DNA of 8,780 nt from Thermodesulfobacteriota bacterium (GCA_030024065.1 JASEIE010000164.1:1-8780), one strand, 5' to 3'; positions 1 to 5,069 are shown, numbered from the stretch's first letter. Program-made: numbers and translations. Notes: generated by a model not told the origin, from the letters alone.

Positions 1-374
1 TCTATCCCTGTCTCAATGATGTGGGGCTTTTCCTTGAGAAAGGGGGAAAAGAAGCCCGATTCATCATTCAGGATATTGACGATAAATGGATTTTGTTCGA
101 GATACTTGTTGGACAATCGAATGTAAGTCTGGAGTTTCTCTGCGGGTTCAGTGACTTTACCGATCTGGTTCAAGATGGCTTTCCTAACCGATAAAGCCTC
201 AAACATCAGAAGCTCTTCGAGAATCTTCTCTTTATTTTCAAATTCCTGGTATAAGGTTCGCTTCGAAATGCCGGCGTCCTTGGCGATTTCGTCAACCGTG
301 GTTTTACTGAAGCCAAACCGTTCAAACCTTTTTTTGGCAAAACTTAGAATCTGAGCTCTTTTTTCCGATTCCAT
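1..374 (-). CDS. TetR/AcrR-family transcriptional regulator (N-terminal part, cut by window edge)
   Basis: The first ~124 codons of a TetR-type repressor read leftward from an ATG at 374-372 and run off the window. Residues ~8-50 form the TetR_N helix-turn-helix: an amphipathic helix (AQILSFAKKRFERFGF), then TTVDEIAKDAGISKRTLYQEF, the classic recognition helix ending in L-Y-x-x-F, then NKEKILEELL. The rest (~60-124) is helical and would begin the ligand-binding domain, which is not visible enough to guess the ligand. A perfect palindrome overlies its own promoter at 382-409, so autorepression is likely. There is no divergent gene close by: the next 560 bp upstream lack a coding sequence. Homologues often control efflux or acyl-CoA genes. 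A link to the thiolase at 3882-5069 is only a guess, because the accessory block lies between them. Family call is firm; regulon unknown. Confidence 0.93.
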   Translation of the reverse strand, partial: MESEKRAQILSFAKKRFERFGFSKTTVDEIAKDAGISKRTLYQEFENKEKILEELLMFEALSVRKAILNQIGKVTEPAEKLQTYIRLSNKYLEQNPFIVNILNDESGFFSPFLKEKPHIIETGI

Positions 375-381
375 GTTAACC

Positions 382-409
382 AGAAAACTAATTCAGTTTT
401 TAGTTTTCT
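382..409. promoter_or_regulatory. Palindromic operator, probable TetR-family autoregulatory site
   Basis: Arms AGAAAACTAA (382-391) and TTAGTTTTCT (400-409) are perfect inverted repeats around an 8 bp spacer. The site starts only 8 bp upstream of the TetR start codon and overlaps the proposed -10 element, so binding would block transcription of the regulator. Size and symmetry fit a TetR dimer site. Binding by this protein is inferred from position. Confidence 0.7.
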
Positions 410-434
410 ATCATATCCCCCTATCCCTTGTCAA
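405..434 (-). promoter_or_regulatory. Sigma70-type promoter for the TetR gene
   Basis: On the minus strand a consensus -35 TTGACA (434-429) is followed after 18 bp by TAGAAA (410-405), a 4-of-6 match to the -10. The -10 lies inside the left edge (minus-strand sense) of the palindrome. Transcription would start a few bases further on, giving a short leader before the ATG at 374. Confidence 0.55.
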
Positions 435-662
435 GTCATTTTTTTGAATTCATTAATAAGCTCTGAGAAAGGTTATTGAAAAGGTCTTCAATAATGAAGC
501 GGGAAAAACTCTAAATGACCATGGAAATACAATAATCTCAGGATGTTAATGGATTTATGATTCTTTTGAAGTAAATGGAAGGGTTTTAAAAATATCGCTT
601 TGAATTCCGATGTAACAAGGGCGCTGAAATTGAAAACTAAAAACCTTATTTGGTTTTAATAA

Positions 663-704
663 ACCCCGTTAGAAATTCCAGCGGTCCATTATTTCTAACG
701 GGGT
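663..704. repeat. Long palindrome, 14 bp perfect arms (hairpin or MITE-like element)
   Basis: Arms ACCCCGTTAGAAAT (663-676) and ATTTCTAACGGGGT (691-704) pair perfectly around a 14-nt loop. A weaker hairpin, AAAACC/GGTTTT (640-657), precedes it. There is no T tract after the stem on either strand, so it does not look like a simple intrinsic terminator. A mobile palindromic repeat or an attachment/processing hairpin fits better. Only one copy is in the window. Confidence 0.65.
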
Positions 705-770
705 AAACACACCTGCTTGCCTATTCAGCATTACCTTGAATGCATTTCTAATCGTTGTAATCATTTCATA

Positions 771-793
771 ATCCCTGCCTACCGGCAGGCAGG
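771..793. repeat. GC-rich palindromic repeat, copy 1
   Basis: ATCCCTGCC (771-779), a 4-nt loop, then GGCAGGCAGG (784-793) form a hairpin. The same half-sites recur at 6602-6623 with a 3-nt loop of different sequence, so this is a dispersed intergenic repeat and not a gene-specific signal. Confidence 0.6.
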
Positions 794-803
794 TGTGTAA
801 TCA

Positions 804-831
804 GAGATTTCTGGGCTTTTTCAGAAATCTC
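804..831. other. Hairpin with 10 bp perfect stem upstream of the recombinase remnant
   Basis: GAGATTTCTG (804-813) and CAGAAATCTC (822-831) pair around an 8-nt loop. It lies ~100 bp before the ATG at 935 and just before a TTGACA box (843-848) whose only -10 candidate, TAATTT (865-870), is poor. It could be an attachment-site or regulatory palindrome for the recombinase, or a neutral inverted repeat. Confidence 0.4.
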
Positions 832-934
832 ACGAAAAACAATTGACATCCTCAATGGTTATGGTAATTTGTAGATCAAAACACATATTTTGGATGTTTC
901 TGCCTTAAATTTCAATAAAGGATAGGGTTGCCTG

Positions 935-1120
935 ATGGCCAGAATTCAAGTTTCAAATGATCCATCTGGTCGGACAATCGTTTCCTTCCCTTATGACCCT
1001 CTCCTTGTCTCAAAGGTTAAGACCATTGACGGCCGCAAATCGAATCCTGCCAAGAAAGACTGGAGTTTCCCCCATACAGATGGAATTCTTTCACCGCTGG
1101 ATGGTTTAAACCTGGAGTGA
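935..1120 (+). pseudogene. Tyrosine recombinase (XerC/D-like integrase) remnant, internally deleted
   Basis: The 61-residue frame opens MARIQVSNDPSGRTIVSFPY and continues to VKTIDGRKSNPAKKDWSFPHTDGIL. From memory this is the N-terminal module of a group of XerD-like integrases, where the segment normally reads V-K-x-I-x-G-R-R-W-x-P-x-x-K-x-W-S-F-P. The window has KSNP where RRWxP is usual. Those proteins run ~300-400 residues. Here the frame passes straight into SPLDGLNLE and stops, and S-P-L-D-x-L resembles the extreme C-terminus of the same family. The SAM-like DNA-binding domain and the whole catalytic domain with the R...HxxR...Y residues are missing, so it cannot recombine DNA. The open frame suggests a clean in-frame internal deletion. 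AAAGGA at 917-922 may be its ribosome site. It heads the plus-strand cassette block. A genuine small protein is less likely. Confidence 0.65.
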
Positions 1121-1231
1121 GGGGGGAGGATGCATATTCTGGGGCATTCCTGACAAATATTGTTATGGAGAAGGAGATTTTCAGTAGACCGCCAGAATCG
1201 GGATATCCGAAATACCTCGGTAACACCCAGA

Positions 1232-1249
1232 TTAGCCGCTCATTGCAGG
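1232..1249 (-). repeat. Cassette-boundary repeat, inverted copy
   Basis: Read on the minus strand this is CCTGCAATGAGCGGCTAA, matching 15 of 18 positions of the copy at 2902-2919 (CCTGCAACGGACGGCTAA). It lies between the recombinase remnant and the membrane-protein gene, 23 bp before that gene's ATG, facing the copy at 2288. A position next to the recombinase gene could make it the attI-like or primary site. That role is inferred. Confidence 0.55.
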
Positions 1250-1271
1250 TCAAAAAAAGAGGAGAAATAAA

Positions 1272-2243
1272 ATGTTAATAAATAAAACCGTCCTACCTTT
1301 ACTTTTTTTGATAACTATTTTGGGTTCACCCTTGCCTGCGTATGCGCACGATCCAGCGGGTTGGGAGCGGTTTGGGTATGCGATTTTACTATCTGTAATT
1401 ATTGCTATAGTATTTTTATGTTTCGCAATCAAGTTTTCGTTGAGAAAAACAAATGCGTTTTTTGGGGTGATTAAAAGTGTTTTGGTTTCGCCTGTTGTTA
1501 TGGTTCTTGTATGCATAGTTTTATATACTTCATTTACAAGACCATATCTGATGACCCTAATTTTTGCCACCCCCTTTTTATATTTCGCAATCAAGTTTTC
1601 TTTAAAGAAAACAGAGGGGAAAAATAAGCAAACCAGAGTTATTTTGATAATCATAAGTGTTTTATTTTCTTATGGGCTTGCACTACTTCTGAACAAATAC
1701 ATTGTGCACCCGAGCAGTATGAAGATATCAATCTTGGAGTTCCATAACGGTACGCATGTGCAAGTTCAAGAGCGATATTTCACACCTATATCCATTCTTG
1801 TTTTTCCTCGCAAATTCGACAGAACCGAGATGTCTAAAGTACAGTGGATAAAGAATGGAAATCCATACACACGAGAAACCTGGTTCATCCCGATAATCAT
1901 CAATGAAATTGAGCGGATTCCGTATATAGTGGAATTTGACAGAGAAACCGATTTCAGTAAGATAACATTCTGGTTCTACCGCTTTGATGGTAAGTCCTGG
2001 GAGGAAATTGAATACACTGAGTTCCCTAAGGCTATAGCTAAACAAAACATGTGGCTTAATGAGGAGAACTGGAGAGTGGTTCAAATAATGGACCCAAAAG
2101 ATGAGAGGTTTCGGAGGTCGTTAACAGGCATACTGTGGATTCTGCTTGAAACGGGGGTGCAATATTACGAGTACCACAGGGCGAACATCGGCGATCCCGA
2201 AGTCTTTTTTTCCGATTTCATTGAAAAACATATGAAAAAATGA
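1272..2243 (+). CDS. Multi-pass membrane protein with C-terminal soluble domain, function unknown
   Basis: A 323-residue protein I do not recognise. Residues 1-25 look like a signal peptide ending A-Y-A before HDPAG. Membrane segments follow at about 34-53, 66-87, 92-108 and 122-143. Residues ~145-323 are polar and mixed charged, with many aromatic residues, and carry no motif I know. Residues 48-60 and 102-114 are near copies (F-L-x-F-A-I-K-F-S-L-x-K-T), matching at DNA level too, so part of the membrane region has been duplicated. GAGGAG at 1259-1264 lies 7 bp before the ATG and supports the start. The gene is AT-rich, reads opposite to the flanking minus-strand genes and is bracketed by inverted copies of the boundary repeat, as expected of an accessory ORFan carried in by recombination. 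Being a real gene is likely; its role is unknown. Confidence 0.75.
   Translation: MLINKTVLPLLFLITILGSPLPAYAHDPAGWERFGYAILLSVIIAIVFLCFAIKFSLRKTNAFFGVIKSVLVSPVVMVLVCIVLYTSFTRPYLMTLIFATPFLYFAIKFSLKKTEGKNKQTRVILIIISVLFSYGLALLLNKYIVHPSSMKISILEFHNGTHVQVQERYFTPISILVFPRKFDRTEMSKVQWIKNGNPYTRETWFIPIIINEIERIPYIVEFDRETDFSKITFWFYRFDGKSWEEIEYTEFPKAIAKQNMWLNEENWRVVQIMDPKDERFRRSLTGILWILLETGVQYYEYHRANIGDPEVFFSDFIEKHMKK
1413..1613 (+). repeat. 39 bp direct repeat inside the membrane-protein gene
   Basis: Copies at 1413-1451 and 1575-1613 match at 34 of 39 positions and are offset by 162 bp, exactly 54 codons, so the frame is kept. They encode F-L-C-F-A-I-K-F-S-L-R-K-T and F-L-Y-F-A-I-K-F-S-L-K-K-T. Several differences are synonymous or conservative. 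This points to an in-frame duplication of a membrane segment with its cytoplasmic flank, since diverged. Confidence 0.75.
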
Positions 2244-2287
2244 GCACAATAAAGAGCCGTGAAGAAAATGGGGCGATTCTTATTTAA

Positions 2288-2310
2288 TACTGCCTTCAAC
2301 GGATGGCTAA
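2288..2310 (+). repeat. Cassette-boundary repeat, direct copy A
   Basis: Matches the copy at 2897-2919 at 20 of 23 positions; the shared core is GCCTnCAACGGAnGGCTAA. It lies 44 bp after the stop of the membrane-protein gene and 36 bp before the toxin start. With copy B it brackets the toxin-antitoxin pair as direct repeats 609 bp apart. Confidence 0.7.
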
Positions 2311-2346
2311 AATTGATAAATACCCTTTTCAACTTTTGAGGTATGA

Positions 2347-2697
2347 ATGGAATTTACTTATGACTTTGCCGAAATTAACGGTAAAGTGCCAATGATAGAT
2401 TTTTTAGATAGCCTATCCATCAAGGAACGTGCTAAAATATTTGCATACATTGAAAAATTGTTGGAGCTGAAGAACAGCGGGATTCAGCCTAAAGAGAATT
2501 TATCCAAACATCTGGAAGACGGTATATTTGAACTGAGGGTTAGTTTTGAAAACAGGATTTCGAGGAGTTTTTATTTCTACGAATCTGAGAAGCAGATTAT
2601 TTTTTCGCATGGTTTTGTAAAAAAGGAACAAAAGACCCCGAAACGTGAGATTGAGAAAGCGAAATCTATCAGAAAATTATGGAGAGGTGCAAAATGA
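2347..2697 (+). CDS. RelE/HigB-type toxin (phage Gp49-like family)
   Basis: A 116-residue protein with the pattern of the Gp49-like branch of the RelE/ParE superfamily, whose members are mostly ribosome-dependent mRNA endonucleases. Visible features in order: a long helix pair at ~16-42 (IDFLDSLSIKERAKIFAYIE), K54-H55-L56 and the strand G-I-F-E-L-R (59-64), basic strand residues R70 and R73 followed by FYFY, the strand IIFSHGFVKK (84-93), and the family hallmark Q-K-T-P (95-98) followed by EIEKA. GAGG at 2338-2341 is the ribosome site; a second ATG at 2343 is out of frame. The stop overlaps the next start (ATGA), so the two are translationally coupled toxin-first, as in higBA. Full length and no damage seen. 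Family call firm; substrate inferred from relatives. Confidence 0.88.
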   Translation: MEFTYDFAEINGKVPMIDFLDSLSIKERAKIFAYIEKLLELKNSGIQPKENLSKHLEDGIFELRVSFENRISRSFYFYESEKQIIFSHGFVKKEQKTPKREIEKAKSIRKLWRGAK

Positions 2698-2888
2698 GCA
2701 TTGCAGAAAAATACTTTAAGAGACAGCTTTCTTCTGAGGAATTCAGACGCTCATTTCTGGAGGAGAAAGTGAAGCTGGATATTGAATATAAATTAGAAGA
2801 ACTCAAAAGAGATATCCAGACCCACAAGAGCCCTGAAGAGCTTATTAAGAAGGTTGACTCAATAGAACAATACGTCATGTCTGTGTAA
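2694..2888 (+). CDS. Putative cognate antitoxin, small, without a recognisable HTH
   Basis: A 64-residue, highly charged, mostly helical protein (MSIAEKYFKRQLSSEEFRR... to ...DSIEQYVMSV). The start at 2694 is chosen over an in-frame ATG at 2679 because it overlaps the toxin stop as ATGA and has GGAGAGG at 2680-2686. The place after a HigB-like toxin says antitoxin, but HigA proteins are usually ~90-110 residues with an XRE-type helix-turn-helix, and none is evident. The N-terminal part (L-x-x-E-E-F-R-x-x-F-L-E-E-K) resembles the lead-in helices seen before such domains, from memory. The tail may fold onto the toxin, leaving open who binds the operator. Alternatives: a truncated HigA, or an unrelated small partner. 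Confidence 0.7.
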   Translation: MSIAEKYFKRQLSSEEFRRSFLEEKVKLDIEYKLEELKRDIQTHKSPEELIKKVDSIEQYVMSV

Positions 2889-2896
2889 ATGCAAAT

Positions 2897-2919
2897 TACC
2901 GCCTGCAACGGACGGCTAA
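2897..2919 (+). repeat. Cassette-boundary repeat, direct copy B
   Basis: Starts 8 bp after the antitoxin stop. The core CCTGCAACGGACGGCTAA (2902-2919) is the reference copy here. It is followed at once by ACATGGTGC..., a stem described separately. GGCTAAC (2914-2920) matches 6 of 7 positions of the integron inverse core RYYYAAC. That resemblance is suggestive only. Confidence 0.7.
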
Positions 2920-2921
2920 CA

Positions 2922-2968
2922 TGGTGCAAAAGACTTACCTCAAAACTCTTCGGGCCTCCTTTGCACCA
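2922..2968 (+). other. Hairpin directly after boundary repeat B
   Basis: TGGTGCAAA (2922-2930) pairs perfectly with TTTGCACCA (2960-2968) across a 29-nt loop. With the repeat immediately before it this resembles the folded half of an attC site, with inner boxes paired and a variable end loop. However, no GTTRRRY-type right core follows, so a complete attC is not shown. There is no T tract, so an intrinsic terminator is unlikely. Confidence 0.45.
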
Positions 2969-3045
2969 GAAACATTATCTGCAATTATGCTCATATGAAA
3001 AGATGATAGATTGTGGAAATAATAATAGAGGTGAGACATTTATTC

Positions 3046-3054
3046 TGGTATAAT
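3046..3054 (+). promoter_or_regulatory. Extended -10 promoter for the MntA-HepT pair
   Basis: TGGTATAAT: a consensus TATAAT (3049-3054) with the TG extension at 3046-3047, ~59 bp before the MntA start at 3113. The -35 region at the proper distance (TAGAGG, 3026-3031) is poor, as expected for an extended -10 promoter. It gives this pair its own promoter inside the block. Confidence 0.6.
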
Positions 3055-3112
3055 TATAAGTGTATGCGTGATGCTGACGACAAAAATGTCTAACGATAGT
3101 GAAGGAGGCGTG

Positions 3113-3421
3113 ATGGACGAAAGAACGCACATAGAATTACCTAAAGAAAAGATAGCATCATTTTGTAAAAAACATCACATCCGGAAATTATCTCTATTTG
3201 GGTCAGTCCTGCGGGATGACTTCGGACCTACCAGTGATGTGGACGTTCTGGTCGAGTTTGAGCCCGGCCACGTACCAAGTTTCTTCCGACTGTTTGACAT
3301 GGAGGATGAATTGTCCGCTCTGTTGGGGGGACGAAAGGCAGACCTCCGGACACCTGAAGATTTGAGCAGGCATTTCAGGCAGAGTGTATTAGCTACGGCG
3401 GTGGTGCAATATGCAACGTGA
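3113..3421 (+). CDS. mntA: MntA-type antitoxin, minimal nucleotidyltransferase
   Basis: A 102-residue minimal nucleotidyltransferase of the DNA polymerase beta fold. The start at 3113 is preferred to upstream in-frame ATGs because GAAGGAGG (3101-3108) is ideally spaced. Active-site pattern: G30-S31, ten residues, then D42-x-D44 (FGSVLRDDFGPTSDVDVLVEF), with a third Asp at D77 in R-K-A-D-L-R-T-P. All catalytic residues are present. Characterised MntA proteins neutralise HepT by transferring AMP from ATP to a tyrosine of the toxin. It overlaps the next gene by 11 bp, so the two are co-translated. It is the last unit of the plus-strand accessory block, driven by the promoter at 3046-3054. Family firm; AMPylation inferred from homologues. 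Confidence 0.9.
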   Translation: MDERTHIELPKEKIASFCKKHHIRKLSLFGSVLRDDFGPTSDVDVLVEFEPGHVPSFFRLFDMEDELSALLGGRKADLRTPEDLSRHFRQSVLATAVVQYAT

Positions 3422-3758
3422 TGATACCATTCGTACCCTTCACATTTTGGAGGCCGCCCGCAAGGCACTGCATTTTGTTGAGAACCGAACGAGAGATGAT
3501 TTGGATAGAGAAGAAATGCTGGCTATCTCGCTTGTTCACCTCTTGGAGATAGTTGGGGAAGCGGCAAATTGTGTCTCGGCCGATTTTCGCGAACAACACC
3601 CCCATATCCCTTGGAAGAAGATGATCGAATTGCGCAACCGTTTGATTCACGGTTACTTTGACATCAATCTTGATATCGTGTGGGATACTGTTTTGGAAGA
3701 TCTCCCTCCTCTCGTAGCCGATTTAGAAAAAATCATTCCCCATGAAGAATTGCCTTGA
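3411..3758 (+). CDS. hepT: HepT-type toxin, HEPN RNase
   Basis: A 115-residue all-helical HEPN protein of the HepT-like (DUF86) family. The RNase motif R-x4-H is seen at R75-N-R-L-I-H80 and is followed by G81-Y82, giving the R-x4-H-x-Y signature in which the tyrosine is the one AMPylated by MntA. Upstream helices include SLVHLLEIVGEAAN (40-53) and the P-x-I-P-W segment (64-68), both usual in this family. Length is normal and there is no damage. It starts inside mntA, 11 bp before its stop; no strong ribosome site is seen, so coupling to mntA is likely. HepT cleaves RNA, reported for tRNA in some systems, when the antitoxin is lost. Such pairs stabilise mobile DNA and some protect against phage. 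The target here is unknown. Confidence 0.9.
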   Translation: MQRDDTIRTLHILEAARKALHFVENRTRDDLDREEMLAISLVHLLEIVGEAANCVSADFREQHPHIPWKKMIELRNRLIHGYFDINLDIVWDTVLEDLPPLVADLEKIIPHEELP

Positions 3759-3818
3759 GGAGAGCTATAGAAAACCAAAAGGCCTTGAATCTTGAAATAA
3801 CGCACCATAAAGTGATGC

Positions 3819-3839
3819 CGCCTGCACCAGCAGATAACA
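3819..3839 (+). repeat. Cassette-boundary repeat, degenerate copy D
   Basis: CCGCCTGCA (3819-3827 region) and a downstream TAACA (3835-3839) align with copy B (2900-2921) at about 14 of 22 positions with a one-base gap. It lies 60 bp after the hepT stop and 6 bp short of the ancestral thiolase stop (3846-3848), so it marks the right edge of the block. Weaker than the other copies; the position supports it. Confidence 0.4.
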
Positions 3840-3845
3840 CGTAAC

Positions 3846-3881
3846 CTATACGCCATCAACCTGGACAATCGCTCCTTCTCC
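3846..3881 (-). pseudogene. Conserved thiolase C-terminal tail beyond the in-frame TAG
   Basis: Reading on in the same frame after the amber gives G-E-G-A-I-V-Q-V-D-G-V and then a second TAG (3848-3846). Thiolases end C-G-G-x-x-Q-G-[ED]-A-x-[IV]-[VIL]-x-V, so the amber sits where Gln is expected and one C-to-T change in CAG explains it. Read through, the protein would be 407 residues, a usual thiolase length. The tail has kept its sense, which argues that the change is recent or that the codon is decoded. Confidence 0.75.
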
Positions 3882-5069
3882 CTAGGCCAATCCTCCGCAG
3901 ATGGAGGCTACGCCGATTCCTCCTCCTCTTCTTCTCAATTCATAGACCATAGTCAGGAGGATCCTTGCTCCGCTTGCGCCCACGGGATGTCCGATGGCGA
4001 TGGCCCCGCCGTTTACATTCGTCTTCTCTAAAATCGATTTCATCTTTTCAGGATCGCCGTTGGCTAAAATCTTTGCGCTGACCAGCGGCATGGCCGCAAA
4101 GGCTTCGTTCACTTCGATCAGGTCTATCTGATCGAGACCGATCCTGGCTTTCTCAAGAACCTTCTGGATGGTAAAGCCCGGAATGGCCGCAATCAACCTG
4201 GGAGTGGTGGCAGTCGCTATCATGGAGACGATCCTGGCCAAAGGCTTGAGGCCCTTCTCTCTGGCCTTCTTCTCGCTCATGATGAGAATGGCTGATGCGC
4301 CCGTATCAAGGCCAGGAGCATTTCCTGCGGTGACCGTGGGGCTTCCATAGACGAGAGGGAGTTTTGAGAGTTTCTCAAGGGTTGTATCCGACTTTGGAAA
4401 CTCATCCTGCTCTAAAATGATCGGAGGCCTTTTCCCCTGCGGAATCTCAACCCGCATCAACTCCTCGCCTATCTTGAATTTCCCTTCAGCAAAAGCCTTC
4501 GCATATTTCATCTGGCTTTCATAGGCCCATCGGTCCTGATCCTCACGGCTGATACCATACTCAAGGGCAACCTCGCCGGTATCGACGGAGACGGGGTTGA
4601 ATCCCTTATATCCCAGCCCAAATAGACCATCCCACAGCTCAATACTACCCAACCGGCTTCCCCAGCGTACATAAGGTGGAACAACAAGAGGGGTCCGGCT
4701 CATATTTTCAGCGCCCACGCCTAAAGTGACCTCGATCTCTCCGGCCTTGATAGCTCTGTAACCCAATCTCACAGCAGCAAGGGATGAACAGCAGGCACGA
4801 TCAAGGGTAATGGAGATGGAGTCCCCAGGCATTCCTGCTTTGAGGGTCGCCTGTCTTGCAGGGACATCGGTTTCAAGCCCCACCTCACCAGGAACGGCGA
4901 CTCCATAATACGTCTCCCCCACTTCCTCTCCCTTGATATTCACCCTTTGAAGAACCTCACGAATAACCATCGCCCCCAGTTCAATGGAAGGAATATCTTT
5001 GAGGGTCCCTCCGAATTTCCCGAATGGCGTCCGGACCGCACTCACCACAACCACATCATTCTTCTCCAT
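3882..5069 (-). CDS. Thiolase (acetyl-CoA C-acyltransferase) ending at an amber codon
   Basis: A 395-residue thiolase: condensation or CoA-dependent cleavage of 3-ketoacyl-CoA, cytosolic, used in beta-oxidation or in butyrate/acyl-CoA pathways. Active residues: nucleophile C93 in [13 protein letters not shown] (canonical N-R-x-C-x-S-G, here D-R-A-C-C-S-S), N-E-A-F-A-A (residues ~316-321), H361 in [10 protein letters not shown] and the acid/base C391 in S-I-C-G-G. The ATG at 5069 has GGGGGG just upstream as ribosome site. The frame stops at TAG (3884-3882) right after C-G-G-L-A, where thiolases normally continue with Q-G-[ED]-A and a last beta strand. The codons after the TAG read exactly such a tail (see 3846-3881). 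So this copy is either truncated by a CAG-to-TAG change, read through, or hit by a sequence error. The substrate chain length cannot be told. Confidence 0.93.
   Translation of the reverse strand: MEKNDVVVVSAVRTPFGKFGGTLKDIPSIELGAMVIREVLQRVNIKGEEVGETYYGVAVPGEVGLETDVPARQATLKAGMPGDSISITLDRACCSSLAAVRLGYRAIKAGEIEVTLGVGAENMSRTPLVVPPYVRWGSRLGSIELWDGLFGLGYKGFNPVSVDTGEVALEYGISREDQDRWAYESQMKYAKAFAEGKFKIGEELMRVEIPQGKRPPIILEQDEFPKSDTTLEKLSKLPLVYGSPTVTAGNAPGLDTGASAILIMSEKKAREKGLKPLARIVSMIATATTPRLIAAIPGFTIQKVLEKARIGLDQIDLIEVNEAFAAMPLVSAKILANGDPEKMKSILEKTNVNGGAIAIGHPVGASGARILLTMVYELRRRGGGIGVASICGGLA

Larger units (their letters stand above)
375..934. other. Intergenic region without a supported gene
   Basis: About 560 bp lie between the TetR start and the recombinase remnant. 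I see no coding sequence: the longest frames are short and lack both a start and a Shine-Dalgarno site. It holds the TetR operator/promoter and a run of hairpins: AAAACC/GGTTTT at 640-657, the long palindrome at 663-704, a GC-rich palindrome at 771-793 and a 10 bp-stem hairpin at 804-831. One frame at ~465-545 is open but starts nowhere and matches nothing I recognise. Confidence 0.6.

Noticed and set aside
843..870. Promoter for the recombinase remnant (TTGACA at 843-848)
   Set aside because: The -35 is good, but the only -10 candidate at 16 bp (TAATTT) matches poorly; noted with the hairpin but not called.
1165..1274. 36-codon plus frame (MEKEIFSRPPES...) between the recombinase remnant and the membrane protein
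   Set aside because: No ribosome site or recognisable motif, and it overlaps the inverted repeat and the ribosome site of the next gene. More likely the old 3' flank of the recombinase.
1250..1654. 134-codon minus-strand open frame with repeated NENLIAK-type residues
   Set aside because: It is antisense to the membrane-protein gene, and its repeats are the mirror of that gene's duplicated segment. The plus frame has a good ribosome site, a signal peptide and membrane segments.
2922..2968. Intrinsic terminator for the toxin-antitoxin pair
   Set aside because: The 9 bp stem has a 29-nt loop and no T tract on either strand; a recombination-site or other structure is a better reading.
1232..3839. 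CRISPR array formed by the ~20 bp repeats
   Set aside because: Copies are hundreds of bases apart, in mixed orientation, diverged, and separated by genes and not by spacers.
3846..3884. Firm claim of pyrrolysine in the thiolase
   Set aside because: Thiolases have no known need for pyrrolysine, the residue expected is Gln, and the next in-frame stop is also TAG; a CAG-to-TAG change or sequence error is simpler.
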